Assembly: GCA_937128795.1 (NCBI GenBank)
Contig: CAKZMQ010000012.1
Span: 1 to 44,376, forward strand
Length of the DNA: 44,376 bases
Source: an uncultured Solirubrobacterales bacterium
GTDB lineage: Bacteria > Actinomycetota > Thermoleophilia > Solirubrobacterales > JACPNS01
Direction of reading: 5' to 3'
The notes under the pieces are model-generated. The model had not been told where the DNA came from and searched no databases. It saw nothing but the letters and a program-made list of their open reading frames with translations. Of this stretch, positions 32,372 through 38,997 are shown piece by piece. The position numbers and the translations under genes are program-made. Positions within the stretch are counted from its first letter, which is position 1, and every line of letters begins with the position of its first letter.

Positions 32372-33310
32372 ATGGGTGACAAATCAAAAATCGAATGGAC
32401 TGACGCGACGTGGAACCCGGTAGTTGGTTGCCAAAAGATTAGCGAGGGCTGTCGTCATTGCTACGCCAAGCGGTTGCACGATCAACGGCACAAGGCACAT
32501 CGAGACGGCAAGTCGATGCCGTCGCAGTACGCGAAGATCTTCGAGACAATTCAACTGAAGCATGAGCGATTGTCGCAACCGTTGCGGTGGCAGAAGCCTC
32601 GCATGATCTTTGTGAATTCCGTCAGTGATTTGTTTCATGCGGATGTCCCGACGACATTTATCGACGACGTGTTTGCCGTGATGGCGTTGGCGGGTTGGCA
32701 CACGTTCCAGGTGCTAACCAAACGGCCCGAGAGAATGCGTGAGTACCTGACCACGCCGAATCGCGAATCGATCGTATACGAGGCAATGGAATCGATTGCA
32801 GAAGAAAACGACATCGCTGATTTTCTGTTTGATGTGTGGCCATTGCCTAATGTGTGGCTCGGCACGTCGATCGAGAACGGGCACCATCGCGCTCGACTGA
32901 ATCAGTTGATGAGATGTCCCGCTGGCGTGCGGTTCGTTTCGGCAGAACCGCTAATCGGCCCGCTCAATCTCGACCTGACAGGATGGCCGCACGTTATGCA
33001 CAGAGAGTCGCCGATTCACTGGGTGATCGTCGGCGGCGAGAGTGGCAAAGACGCTCGACCAATGCACCCGGATTGGGCTCGTGCGATTCGCGATGATTGC
33101 TTGGCGGCTGGTGTGCCGTTCTTCTTTAAGCAGTGGGGGGAATGGGGGCCTTCAGGCGGTCACGATCTAGCCGATCAAGCTGTCATGTTCGAGGGCGCAT
33201 CCATGATCCGCTGGGGCAAAGTGAAGGCCGGTCGCGAATTGGATGGTGTGACTTGGAACACGATGCCACTAACGGCGAACCACAGATTCACGGAGGTCAC
33301 GGAGATCTGA
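32372..33310 (+). CDS. Phage Gp37/Gp68 family protein (DUF5131)
   Basis: ATG 32372 gives the usual family start MGDKSKIEWTDATWNPVVGC; ATG 32357 adds five residues. The 312-residue product has the family core: C..ISEGCRHCYAKRL with three cysteines (CX6CX2C), VNSVSDLFHADVP, FQVLTKRPERM, LGTSIEN, VRFVSAEPLIGPL, WVIVGGESG, and FFFKQWGEW. The three-cysteine motif on a TIM-barrel-like fold suggests an iron-sulfur radical enzyme, but the reaction is unknown. The common partner TcmP is not seen nearby. Confidence 0.85.
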   Translation: MGDKSKIEWTDATWNPVVGCQKISEGCRHCYAKRLHDQRHKAHRDGKSMPSQYAKIFETIQLKHERLSQPLRWQKPRMIFVNSVSDLFHADVPTTFIDDVFAVMALAGWHTFQVLTKRPERMREYLTTPNRESIVYEAMESIAEENDIADFLFDVWPLPNVWLGTSIENGHHRARLNQLMRCPAGVRFVSAEPLIGPLNLDLTGWPHVMHRESPIHWVIVGGESGKDARPMHPDWARAIRDDCLAAGVPFFFKQWGEWGPSGGHDLADQAVMFEGASMIRWGKVKAGRELDGVTWNTMPLTANHRFTEVTEI

Positions 33311-33329
33311 TGCAAGTGAAGGTGATTAA

Positions 33330-33557
33330 ATGATTCAAACACTGGAACAACGGCAATTGTCGGCTCAGGTACGTGCGTTCAACTTGGCATTTAGACCCGG
33401 TGACTCGTGCGTCATTCAACGCGATGGCAAGGACTTCGAGACGTTGGTCGATTCGCCTGCAAAGATCGTATCTGGCAATCGTGCGGTTGCGACGTTTCGC
33501 GGCTACGAAGGCTGGTATGACATCGTTGCAGATACCGTACGTGGAGTGTCCACATGA
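33330..33557 (+). CDS. Hypothetical small protein
   Basis: The 75-residue product (MIQTLEQRQLSAQVRAFNLAF...) has an N-terminal helix and a small beta domain (FRPGDSCVIQRDGKDFETLVDSPA, VATFRGYEGWYDI), reminiscent of SH3-like barrels. It overlaps the next gene by 4 bases (ATGA). Function unknown. Confidence 0.55.
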   Translation: MIQTLEQRQLSAQVRAFNLAFRPGDSCVIQRDGKDFETLVDSPAKIVSGNRAVATFRGYEGWYDIVADTVRGVST

Positions 33558-33883
33558 GCCAAGAAATGCGAGCAACGATATCGGAACATGAAGGCAAGAA
33601 GTACCTGCGTACAATTCGCTCGCCGGTCAATGGCTCGACGATCGAAGTCGACGTGTACGAAGTGCTAGAGGCGTTTGGCGTGACGTGTTCGGCTCGACAG
33701 CACGCAATCAAGAAGCTGTTGTGCGCCGGGCAACGTGACAAAGGCAACGAGCTGGCTGATTTGTCGGGAGCGCTGGCCGCCGTGAACCGAGCCATTGAGT
33801 TGGAAGCGGGTCGCCCTGAACAGCATGGGCAGACGATTGTGCGAAATTTCCCAGCACCACCACCGAAACCACCGAACAAGTAG
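33554..33883 (+). CDS. Hypothetical early protein
   Basis: The 109-residue product has a strand-rich start (ATISEHEGKKYLRTIRSPVNGSTIEVDVYEVLEAFGV) and a helical second half (ARQHAIKKLLCAGQRDKGNELADLSGALAAVNRAIEL) with a proline-rich end. The second half is typical of phage accessory proteins that follow dam- or nuclease-associated genes, but I cannot name a family. It is coupled to the gene before it. Confidence 0.5.
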   Translation: MSQEMRATISEHEGKKYLRTIRSPVNGSTIEVDVYEVLEAFGVTCSARQHAIKKLLCAGQRDKGNELADLSGALAAVNRAIELEAGRPEQHGQTIVRNFPAPPPKPPNK

Positions 33884-33930
33884 CGAGAGAACATCACCGC
33901 AACTTAGGACATTGATCTGGAGCGGCTAGG

Positions 33931-35094
33931 ATGCCAAACGCACGGACGTTACCGAAGAGTCAACAACAATTCGATTTCCAATTGCCTCGCGACAAGCAAG
34001 AGCGAAAGCAGCGGATGCGTGACCTGCGCCACCACTGGTTCAAATTGATCGAAGCGCTCGAAGACGCTGACTGTGGCCTGTCCAAAGGTCAGCGGCGGCG
34101 AGTCGCTGCGCTGATGAAACGATGGCTGAAATCGGATTATTCGAATTGGTGCGGAGTCGGCACGACTCGACGTACTTATCTTGCCAAAGAGTGGATGATG
34201 AGCCGTCGCACGGTGGAGTACCAACTGGAGTGGGCACAATCCGTAGGCGTCTTAGATTGGTCCGTTGACACCGATGAACGCGGAGTGAGACGAACAACAA
34301 TTCAACTGCTGTTCGTGAGACTGGCGGAACTCGTCGGAATGCCGTCGCAGCCCGATGGCGACGTTTTGACTGAATGTCAGCCTGAAAAGGATGACGTACT
34401 GGCGGTCGACCAAAGTGCATCCGTTGCAGACCAAAGTGCAACGGTTGCAGACCAAAGTGCAACGGTTGCAGACCAAAGTGCAACCATTGCACAACATTCC
34501 AGTAACTCCATTACTCCCTTACCGCCCGACGAGTGGCAGGCGGTGGAGAATTTGTTTATTGAGTTGGGAGTCTCGGACGGTTTGGCGCCAGACTGGATTC
34601 GTGAGGCGAGGCAACTCGAACTGACTGTTGCCGACTGTCGCGACATCGCCGAGACGTACCGTGTGAACGAGTCGAAGTTTCGCGGGCCGGGTGCGATCGC
34701 GTTTCGAATTCGTAAAGGTGAGTGGCCAGCCGCTGGCGTACGCGATCCGCGTGTGATCCAAGAAGCCGAACAGAAGCGTGCCGCCCAACAACGGTCGGCT
34801 CGTGAGGAACACGCACAGGCGATCGCACACCAGCAACAATGGCGATGCGAGCTGGCGGCGTTAGAGAAATCTTACGGAACTGAATTCGACGCGTTGTCGC
34901 CCGCAGAGCGATCTCGCTTCGTGCGATCGGTGTTGACGGTGCAATTCGAATTCGACCAATGGCGGCGCAATCCGATGGATTCATTTGTTCGCGAGAAGCT
35001 GTTGACGGCTTACGGACTGAGTCGCGAACGGAGCAATCAGCGGTTAGCGATCAGCGGTCAGCCAGAAAGGAATCAATTGTGCCACGTAACATGA
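33931..35094 (+). CDS. Replication-initiator-like protein with iterons in its gene (lambda O-like layout)
   Basis: The 387-residue product has a basic N-terminal helical region and a winged helix-turn-helix (~residues 65-130, TRRTYLAKEWMMSRRTVEYQLEWAQSVGVL), a heptad linker DQSATVA x4 (residues 160-187), and a helical C-terminal part (~195-370). The linker is encoded by four 21-bp repeats with internal palindromes. In lambda, gene O has the same plan: N-terminal origin binding, iteron-encoded linker, C-terminal helicase-loader contact. The last ~20 residues come from a GCGATCAGCGGTCAGC-type repeat. No helicase or polymerase is in the window. Confidence 0.65.
   Translation: MPNARTLPKSQQQFDFQLPRDKQERKQRMRDLRHHWFKLIEALEDADCGLSKGQRRRVAALMKRWLKSDYSNWCGVGTTRRTYLAKEWMMSRRTVEYQLEWAQSVGVLDWSVDTDERGVRRTTIQLLFVRLAELVGMPSQPDGDVLTECQPEKDDVLAVDQSASVADQSATVADQSATVADQSATIAQHSSNSITPLPPDEWQAVENLFIELGVSDGLAPDWIREARQLELTVADCRDIAETYRVNESKFRGPGAIAFRIRKGEWPAAGVRDPRVIQEAEQKRAAQQRSAREEHAQAIAHQQQWRCELAALEKSYGTEFDALSPAERSRFVRSVLTVQFEFDQWRRNPMDSFVREKLLTAYGLSRERSNQRLAISGQPERNQLCHVT
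34408..34491. repeat. Four 21-bp iterons, candidate replication origin
   Basis: Units start at 34408, 34429, 34450 and 34471, consensus GACCAAAGTGCAACGGTTGC plus A. Each holds a palindrome TGCAACGGTTGCA; variants in units 1 (TGCATCCGTTGCA) and 4 (TGCAACCATTGCA) keep the TGCA ends. 21 bp is two helical turns, so all sites face the same side. They lie in the middle of the initiator-like gene, and the following ~40 bases are AT-richer than the surroundings. Confidence 0.7.
35032..35063. repeat. GCGATCAGCGGTCAGC-type repeat within a coding 3' end
   Basis: CAATCAGCGGTTAGCGATCA and GCGGTCAGCC, translated as SNQRLAISGQ at the C-terminus of the initiator-like protein. Confidence 0.6.
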
Positions 35095-35118
35095 ACTTTG
35101 CACTGACGGCGTGACATT

Positions 35119-35175
35119 TGTCCCCGTCACGGCTTGCCGGGGATGCTTCACTACTTTTCAAGGAGGAAAACGAAC
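35119..35175 (+). promoter_or_regulatory. GGA-bearing leader of the csrA-like gene
   Basis: A hairpin CCCCG (35122-35126) / CGGGG (35138-35142) ends in GGGGA, and the ribosome binding site AAGGAGG (35160-35166) holds a second GGA 9 bases before ATG. CsrA proteins bind GGA in loops and over Shine-Dalgarno sites, so self-repression of translation is plausible. Confidence 0.45.
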
Positions 35176-35580
35176 ATGTTGGTATTGTCGCGAACAATTG
35201 GTGAGTCGTTTGCGTGCATCTTGGACGATGGCACGCAAGTAAAAGTGACAGTCATCAAGATGTTTGGAGGGAAGGTCAGACTGGCCATCGAGGCACCTCA
35301 GAGCGTCGCAGTTTGGCGAACTGAAATGCTTGCTGATGGGGAAATTGAAAAAAGAGGTTTCGTTAAAAAGGAAAGAGATTGTTCTTTCGCCGGTTTGATG
35401 GCTTGTCGGCGGTGCGGATCAGATCGCGTTTCAGTGTATCATCGCGGCGTGTCATGTCGCGAGTGCTTTGCACGTTGGCCGATGATGACAGTCGGTGAAG
35501 CCGAAAGGCTCATTGATGCCGAAGTTACCCGGCGGTGGAATGCAGCAGCAAGGCCAGAGCACACAGGTGCTGGAGAATAG
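35176..35580 (+). CDS. csrA: CsrA-like RNA-binding protein fused to a zinc ribbon
   Basis: ATG 35176 has AAGGAGG at ideal spacing. Residues 1-55 match CsrA along their length: MLVLSRTIGES, VKVTVIKMFGGKVRLAIEAP, and VAVWRTE, with the RNA-contact arginines at Arg6 and Arg48 (equivalent to Arg44 of E. coli CsrA). Residues ~77-97 add a four-cysteine ribbon (CRRC 77-80, CREC 94-97) and a helix. CsrA dimers bind GGA in mRNA leaders and block translation or stabilise RNA. A phage copy could redirect host translation; the ribbon may add a nucleic-acid or ribosome contact. Stand-alone CsrA is the normal form. Confidence 0.85.
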   Translation: MLVLSRTIGESFACILDDGTQVKVTVIKMFGGKVRLAIEAPQSVAVWRTEMLADGEIEKRGFVKKERDCSFAGLMACRRCGSDRVSVYHRGVSCRECFARWPMMTVGEAERLIDAEVTRRWNAAARPEHTGAGE

Positions 35581-35656
35581 CACGCCGTATGGATTACGGC
35601 GTAACACTGCGGCGAACGCTTGCGATCACCGGGCCGCAAAAATAAAGGTTTGAATC

Positions 35657-36193
35657 ATGGAAAATCTCAAGGAACTACCAGCCGACGTTGATGCGGCTCC
35701 GAGTGCATCGCATTGTTCTGGATTTCTACGGGGTGCGATTGAATCACGGCTTTCCGAACTCAGAAACAAGGTTGCACTGCACAGAGGCATGAAGGGCGAG
35801 TGGCGGCGCAGGTGGTATTGGGACGAAAGCGAAAACGCGCAAGAAAAGAGATTCAGATTTTTGATTTCGCAGGGCGAGAAAGTTCGCGAAGCCGAAGCCG
35901 AATTGAAACGGTTTATCGCAGAGCATCGACACCTGATGGGTGAAGACTGGATTGGCAACGATCACGGGCGATTGTGTTTTCTTCCATTCCTGGGAGGCAG
36001 GCCGATCGACCAGCACTATTGCGATCGACCGGAAGGCCACGACGGGTTTTGCGAAAACGACAAGGGTTCGTGGACGATACGGGTTTCGAATCAACGCGAG
36101 TGGCGAGAGCTGCGAGAAGTGTGCGAGCACCCAAAATACGTCGAGAACGGGGAAACGCTCGTTTGTGCCGTATGCGGGAAGAAGATGATCTGA
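35657..36193 (+). CDS. Hypothetical protein with C-terminal zinc-binding motif
   Basis: The 178-residue product has a helical middle (ESRLSELRNKVALHRGMKGEWRRRW, GEKVREAEAELKRFIAEHRHL), an HYCDRPEGHDGFC segment and a final CEHPKYV..GETLVCAVCGK zinc site. No family is recognised. An ACGCCGT/ACGGCGT hairpin (35582-35603) separates it from csrA. Confidence 0.55.
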   Translation: MENLKELPADVDAAPSASHCSGFLRGAIESRLSELRNKVALHRGMKGEWRRRWYWDESENAQEKRFRFLISQGEKVREAEAELKRFIAEHRHLMGEDWIGNDHGRLCFLPFLGGRPIDQHYCDRPEGHDGFCENDKGSWTIRVSNQREWRELREVCEHPKYVENGETLVCAVCGKKMI

Positions 36194-36609
36194 ATATCCA
36201 GAACGTTCGGATTAACTGGTGGTCGTCGCAAGACATCCATCATCTTACCACGGACGTACGACCGCCGGTTCAATCCGTTTGCTAGGGCCGTGCGGCGAGT
36301 CGACCGAAGCGTGGCTCTTGGTCACTCAACGTCGCCAAAAACGATCGTAGCAAATTATGTGTTGCCGAAGCAACTGAGTAGGCAGCAAGTCGAATCGGGA
36401 GCCCCCTTTCCAACTCGCTGGGGTACAACGGCGATACGCCGCTGTCAGCCACGCGAGTAGCTAATTCGCATGGGGTGGAAAAACTGTTCCAGTTGCCTGG
36501 AACCAGTTAATCCGAACGCTAGGAACGCATGGATGCGTGTCCTAGCTAGTTATTCAAACGCAAAGGCGCATTTTTAATTTTCTGACAACTCGAAAACCAG
36601 GGAATCGCG
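36194..36609. ncRNA. Large structured non-coding region before the IntI-like gene
   Basis: CGTTCGGATTAACTGGT (36204-36220) pairs perfectly with ACCAGTTAATCCGAACG (36502-36518), closing about 280 bases. Inside: ACTCGC/GCGAGT enclosing CGGCG-ATA-CGCCG, GTTGC-CGAA-GCAAC, TTTGCTA/TAGCAAA, and GTTCCAG-TTGC-CTGGAAC (36486-36503). Right after it is CTAGGA..GCAT-GG-ATGC..TCCTAG (36519-36545). No gene fits. It may be a recombination site for the downstream integrase or a structured RNA; the pieces do not match an attC consensus. Confidence 0.6.
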
Positions 36610-37614
36610 ATGAAGCTTCGGCAGCGGTTCATGGAGGTTCGTAAACGCAAGGGACTTGCGAAATCAACAGAGGAATCCTATTGGCATTGGGTCAATAAAT
36701 ACTTGAGATTCCATAGGCAGCAGGCTGGCGATTGGGTCAAGCCGTCGCTGATGAGCGAGACGCATGTCGAGCAATTTCTGTCTCACCTGGCTGTCAATCG
36801 CCGAGTCTCGCCGACTACGCAAAACCAAGCCTTCAGCGCGTTGCTGTTTCTTTATCGCGACGTGATCGGTAAGCCGCTCGAAAATGTCAGCGCACTGCGT
36901 GCCAAGACTCGCGAGCATGTGCCGACTGTACTGTCAGTCGACGAGGTTGGCAGTCTGTTGGCTCAACTGCGAGATGTCAACGAGCTGATTGCGCAACTGA
37001 TGTATGGTGCTGGACTGCGAGTTGGCGAGGCTGTCGGCTTGCGGATTAAGGACATCGATCTGGATAGGCTGACCATCACGATACGACAAGCAAAGGGCGG
37101 CAAAGATCGGTTTACGATGTTGCCGCCTTCACTGGCACCAGCGATCGCGAAGCAAATCGAACGGGTCAAGTATTTGCACTCGCTGGACGTGCGAGAGGGA
37201 TTCGCTCGCGTTGCCTTGCCGGATGCGTTTGCAAGGAAATCACCGAAGGCGGCATCTTCGCTCGCGTGGTACTTTCTGTTCAGTTCGCGAACCCGCAGTC
37301 GAGATCCTGAGACTGGTGAGATTGGACGACACCACGTTCACAAATCGGCGGTGCAGCGCGCGATCAAACAGGCGGCAGATCGTGCAGGTATCACCAAGCG
37401 TGTCACATCACACGTCTTGCGGCATAGCTTCGCGACTCATCTGTTGGAATCCGGCTCGTCGATTGAAACAGTACGAGACCTGCTCGGTCACACGGACGTT
37501 CGCACCACGATGATCTATCTGCACGCCGTGACTCCAGCATCCGAGCGAACGCGCAGCCCGCTCGAACACATCTTGGCGAACCCAGGGTCACGCAGAATCA
37601 GGAAGGCAATGTGA
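36610..37614 (+). CDS. Integron-type integrase (IntI-like tyrosine recombinase)
   Basis: The 334-residue product follows integron integrases closely: SALLFLYRDVIGKPL, PTVLSVDEVGSLL, LMYGAGLRVGEAVGLRIKDIDL, AKGGKDRFTMLP, and the IntI-specific insert FARVALPDAFARKSPKAASSLAWYFLF with RSRDPETGEIGRHHVHKSAVQRAI. Catalytic residues are all present: Arg137, His268, Arg271, His294 and Tyr303. IntI enzymes recombine folded single-stranded attC sites with attI to capture gene cassettes. Planctomycetes are known to carry chromosomal intI genes. A phage-borne copy is unusual; no clear cassette array is seen. A T7-tract terminator follows. Confidence 0.88.
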   Translation: MKLRQRFMEVRKRKGLAKSTEESYWHWVNKYLRFHRQQAGDWVKPSLMSETHVEQFLSHLAVNRRVSPTTQNQAFSALLFLYRDVIGKPLENVSALRAKTREHVPTVLSVDEVGSLLAQLRDVNELIAQLMYGAGLRVGEAVGLRIKDIDLDRLTITIRQAKGGKDRFTMLPPSLAPAIAKQIERVKYLHSLDVREGFARVALPDAFARKSPKAASSLAWYFLFSSRTRSRDPETGEIGRHHVHKSAVQRAIKQAADRAGITKRVTSHVLRHSFATHLLESGSSIETVRDLLGHTDVRTTMIYLHAVTPASERTRSPLEHILANPGSRRIRKAM

Positions 37615-37721
37615 CCACCGCAATGTTTGATGCGTTTTGCTAGCGATTTTGTCTTCAAGGCTTGACGTATCGTGCGAGCTTTGTAAGGATTCACACTCAC
37701 AAGCCAAGTGATCGACCACAT

Positions 37722-37762
37722 CGGCTGTCTTTTGCACAATCGCAGAGGGCAGCCGTTTTTTT
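37722..37762 (+). terminator. Rho-independent terminator after the IntI-like gene
   Basis: CGGCTGTC (37722-37729) pairs with GGCAGCCG (37748-37755) including one G-T pair, with an 18-base loop, followed by seven T. It separates the integrase from the following late-early genes. Confidence 0.75.
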
Positions 37763-37787
37763 GTGCCTCAAACCGGGTAGATCATCT

Positions 37788-38009
37788 ATGCCGCGATTCG
37801 TCAAGCGAACGATCCAGCCAAACGAAGGGCTCCACGTCAACACGCCGTGCCGGTTTGTGAACCGTGGAGTCACGCCAATCGAAGTGGTGGTGTTTGCCGA
37901 ACAGCCAACCATTGAACCAACTGGTGTGGAGCCATTGAGCGAACGCGATCAGCGGTCAGCAGAAAGCGGCCAGCAGGAAACAGGATTTGCACGCAATGGG
38001 AGCGTGTGA
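37788..38009 (+). CDS. Small hypothetical protein
   Basis: ATG 37788 gives 73 residues: MPRFVKRTIQPNEGLHVNTP, strands CRFVNRGVTPIEVVVFAEQ, and a tail ERDQRSAESGQQETG encoded by the GCGATCAGCGGTCAGC-type repeat (37945-37975). The ordered part looks like a small beta-barrel. It begins 25 bases after a terminator and just before the Gam-like gene, so it may lead that operon. Confidence 0.5.
   Translation: MPRFVKRTIQPNEGLHVNTPCRFVNRGVTPIEVVVFAEQPTIEPTGVEPLSERDQRSAESGQQETGFARNGSV
37945..37975. repeat. GCGATCAGCGGTCAGC-type repeat within a coding 3' end
   Basis: GCGATCAGCGGTCAGC followed by AGAAAGCGGCCAGCAGG, translated as RDQRSAESGQQ at the end of the small protein before gam. Confidence 0.6.
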
Positions 38010-38012
38010 GAC

Positions 38013-38630
38013 ATGAAACGTGCGGACAACTGGTTGGGCCTCGCGCCTACCATCGACACCGTGGAACAAGCAGAGATTGCACTGCAAGAAATTGCGTCGA
38101 TCTTAGCACGCGATGCCGACTTGTCTGCGGCTTACGATGTGCGACTAAGACGCTTGAATGAAGAACGCAAGGCGAAGTTAGCCACCGTCGTTGATGGCGA
38201 GACGATACCGTTCAGCGAGCGTGTGGCGACGCTTGAGGCTGCGTTGCTCAAGTGGGGCGACACGCAAGGCGTCAAGTTGCTAGACGGAACGAAGACGCTG
38301 TCTCTTCGCAACGGCGTCTTCAATTGGCGAAAGAAAGCAGACGCAGTGGTGTTTCGTGATGGCGTCGATGAGAAGACGGCCGTCGCCAAGGTTTCGAATG
38401 TGCTGCCGATGTTGGAAGAGGCGTTGGAAGAACAGTTGCAGTTGTGCGGCGCGTTAGAAATTACTCTGAAGATTAATCGCACGAACGCCAAGAAGGCTGT
38501 GTTGGCAGGGCAGCTCGAAAAGAATCGGCTCGGATCAATTGGACTGCGGTTTGTTCCCGGTGTGGAGTATGTGTCAGTCGCGGTGGCTGAAATCGCGAGG
38601 GATGGCACGGGGGAGAACGTCGAACTTTGA
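38013..38630 (+). CDS. gam: Mu Gam-like host-nuclease inhibitor
   Basis: The 205-residue product matches the Mu Gam family: an N-terminal helix pair (VEQAEIALQEIASILARDADLSAAYDVRLRRLNEERKAKL), a second long helix (FSERVATLEAALLKWGD), a strand segment KTLSLRNGVFNWRKKADAV, and a C-terminal helix and strand (TNAKKAVLAGQLEKNRLGSIGLRFVPG). Gam, a Ku-like dimer, coats double-stranded DNA ends and protects them from RecBCD-type exonucleases. Family length is about 170-200, as here. It supports a phage with free DNA ends at infection. Confidence 0.85.
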   Translation: MKRADNWLGLAPTIDTVEQAEIALQEIASILARDADLSAAYDVRLRRLNEERKAKLATVVDGETIPFSERVATLEAALLKWGDTQGVKLLDGTKTLSLRNGVFNWRKKADAVVFRDGVDEKTAVAKVSNVLPMLEEALEEQLQLCGALEITLKINRTNAKKAVLAGQLEKNRLGSIGLRFVPGVEYVSVAVAEIARDGTGENVEL

Positions 38631-38665
38631 ACGTTCAACTTCGAAAGCTGAAGTGGAGAAAGAAC

Positions 38666-38890
38666 ATGGCAAAAAGTGGAAGTAGCAGTGCAGGTGGAAT
38701 CGGCTTCTTTGGTCTGCTAACGATCGTGTTTATTGTGCTGAAGTTGATTGGCGTAATCAGTTGGCCGTGGATCTGGGTGTTGAGTCCGATTTTGATACCT
38801 GTAAGCATCACAGCCGCGATTCTCGCGATCGTTTTCATCGTGCTGGCGGTCGATGAAAGATCCACTTCGAAGCGGCGAGCGAAACGGTAG
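38666..38890 (+). CDS. Small two-span membrane protein (holin candidate)
   Basis: ATG 38666 has GGAG at good spacing. The 74-residue product has a Gly/Ser start, a first membrane segment (IGFFGLLTIVFIVLKLIGVI, ~12-31), a short WPW turn, a second (~residues 37-60, WVLSPILIPVSITAAILAIVF) and a basic tail STSKRRAKR. The IGFFGLLTIVFIVLKL.GVI.W.W.WVL.P pattern is shared by many small phage membrane proteins. Two spans with a basic end fit a class II holin, but this is unproven. Confidence 0.6.
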   Translation: MAKSGSSSAGGIGFFGLLTIVFIVLKLIGVISWPWIWVLSPILIPVSITAAILAIVFIVLAVDERSTSKRRAKR

Positions 38891-38997
38891 ACCGGAGAAA
38901 TCATTAGCTCGCACGAGACGCCCGCGACGGTAGCCTGATGCAGCGAGGGCGCGGGGCAGCGTGCGAGTTTATTTTGTTCAACGAGAGAACCAAAACA

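Noticed and set aside
36204..36518. Single integron attC site
   Set aside because: The inner heptamers GATTAAC and GTTAATC do not match RYYYAAC and GTTRRRY, and the ~280-base separation is too large for one attC.
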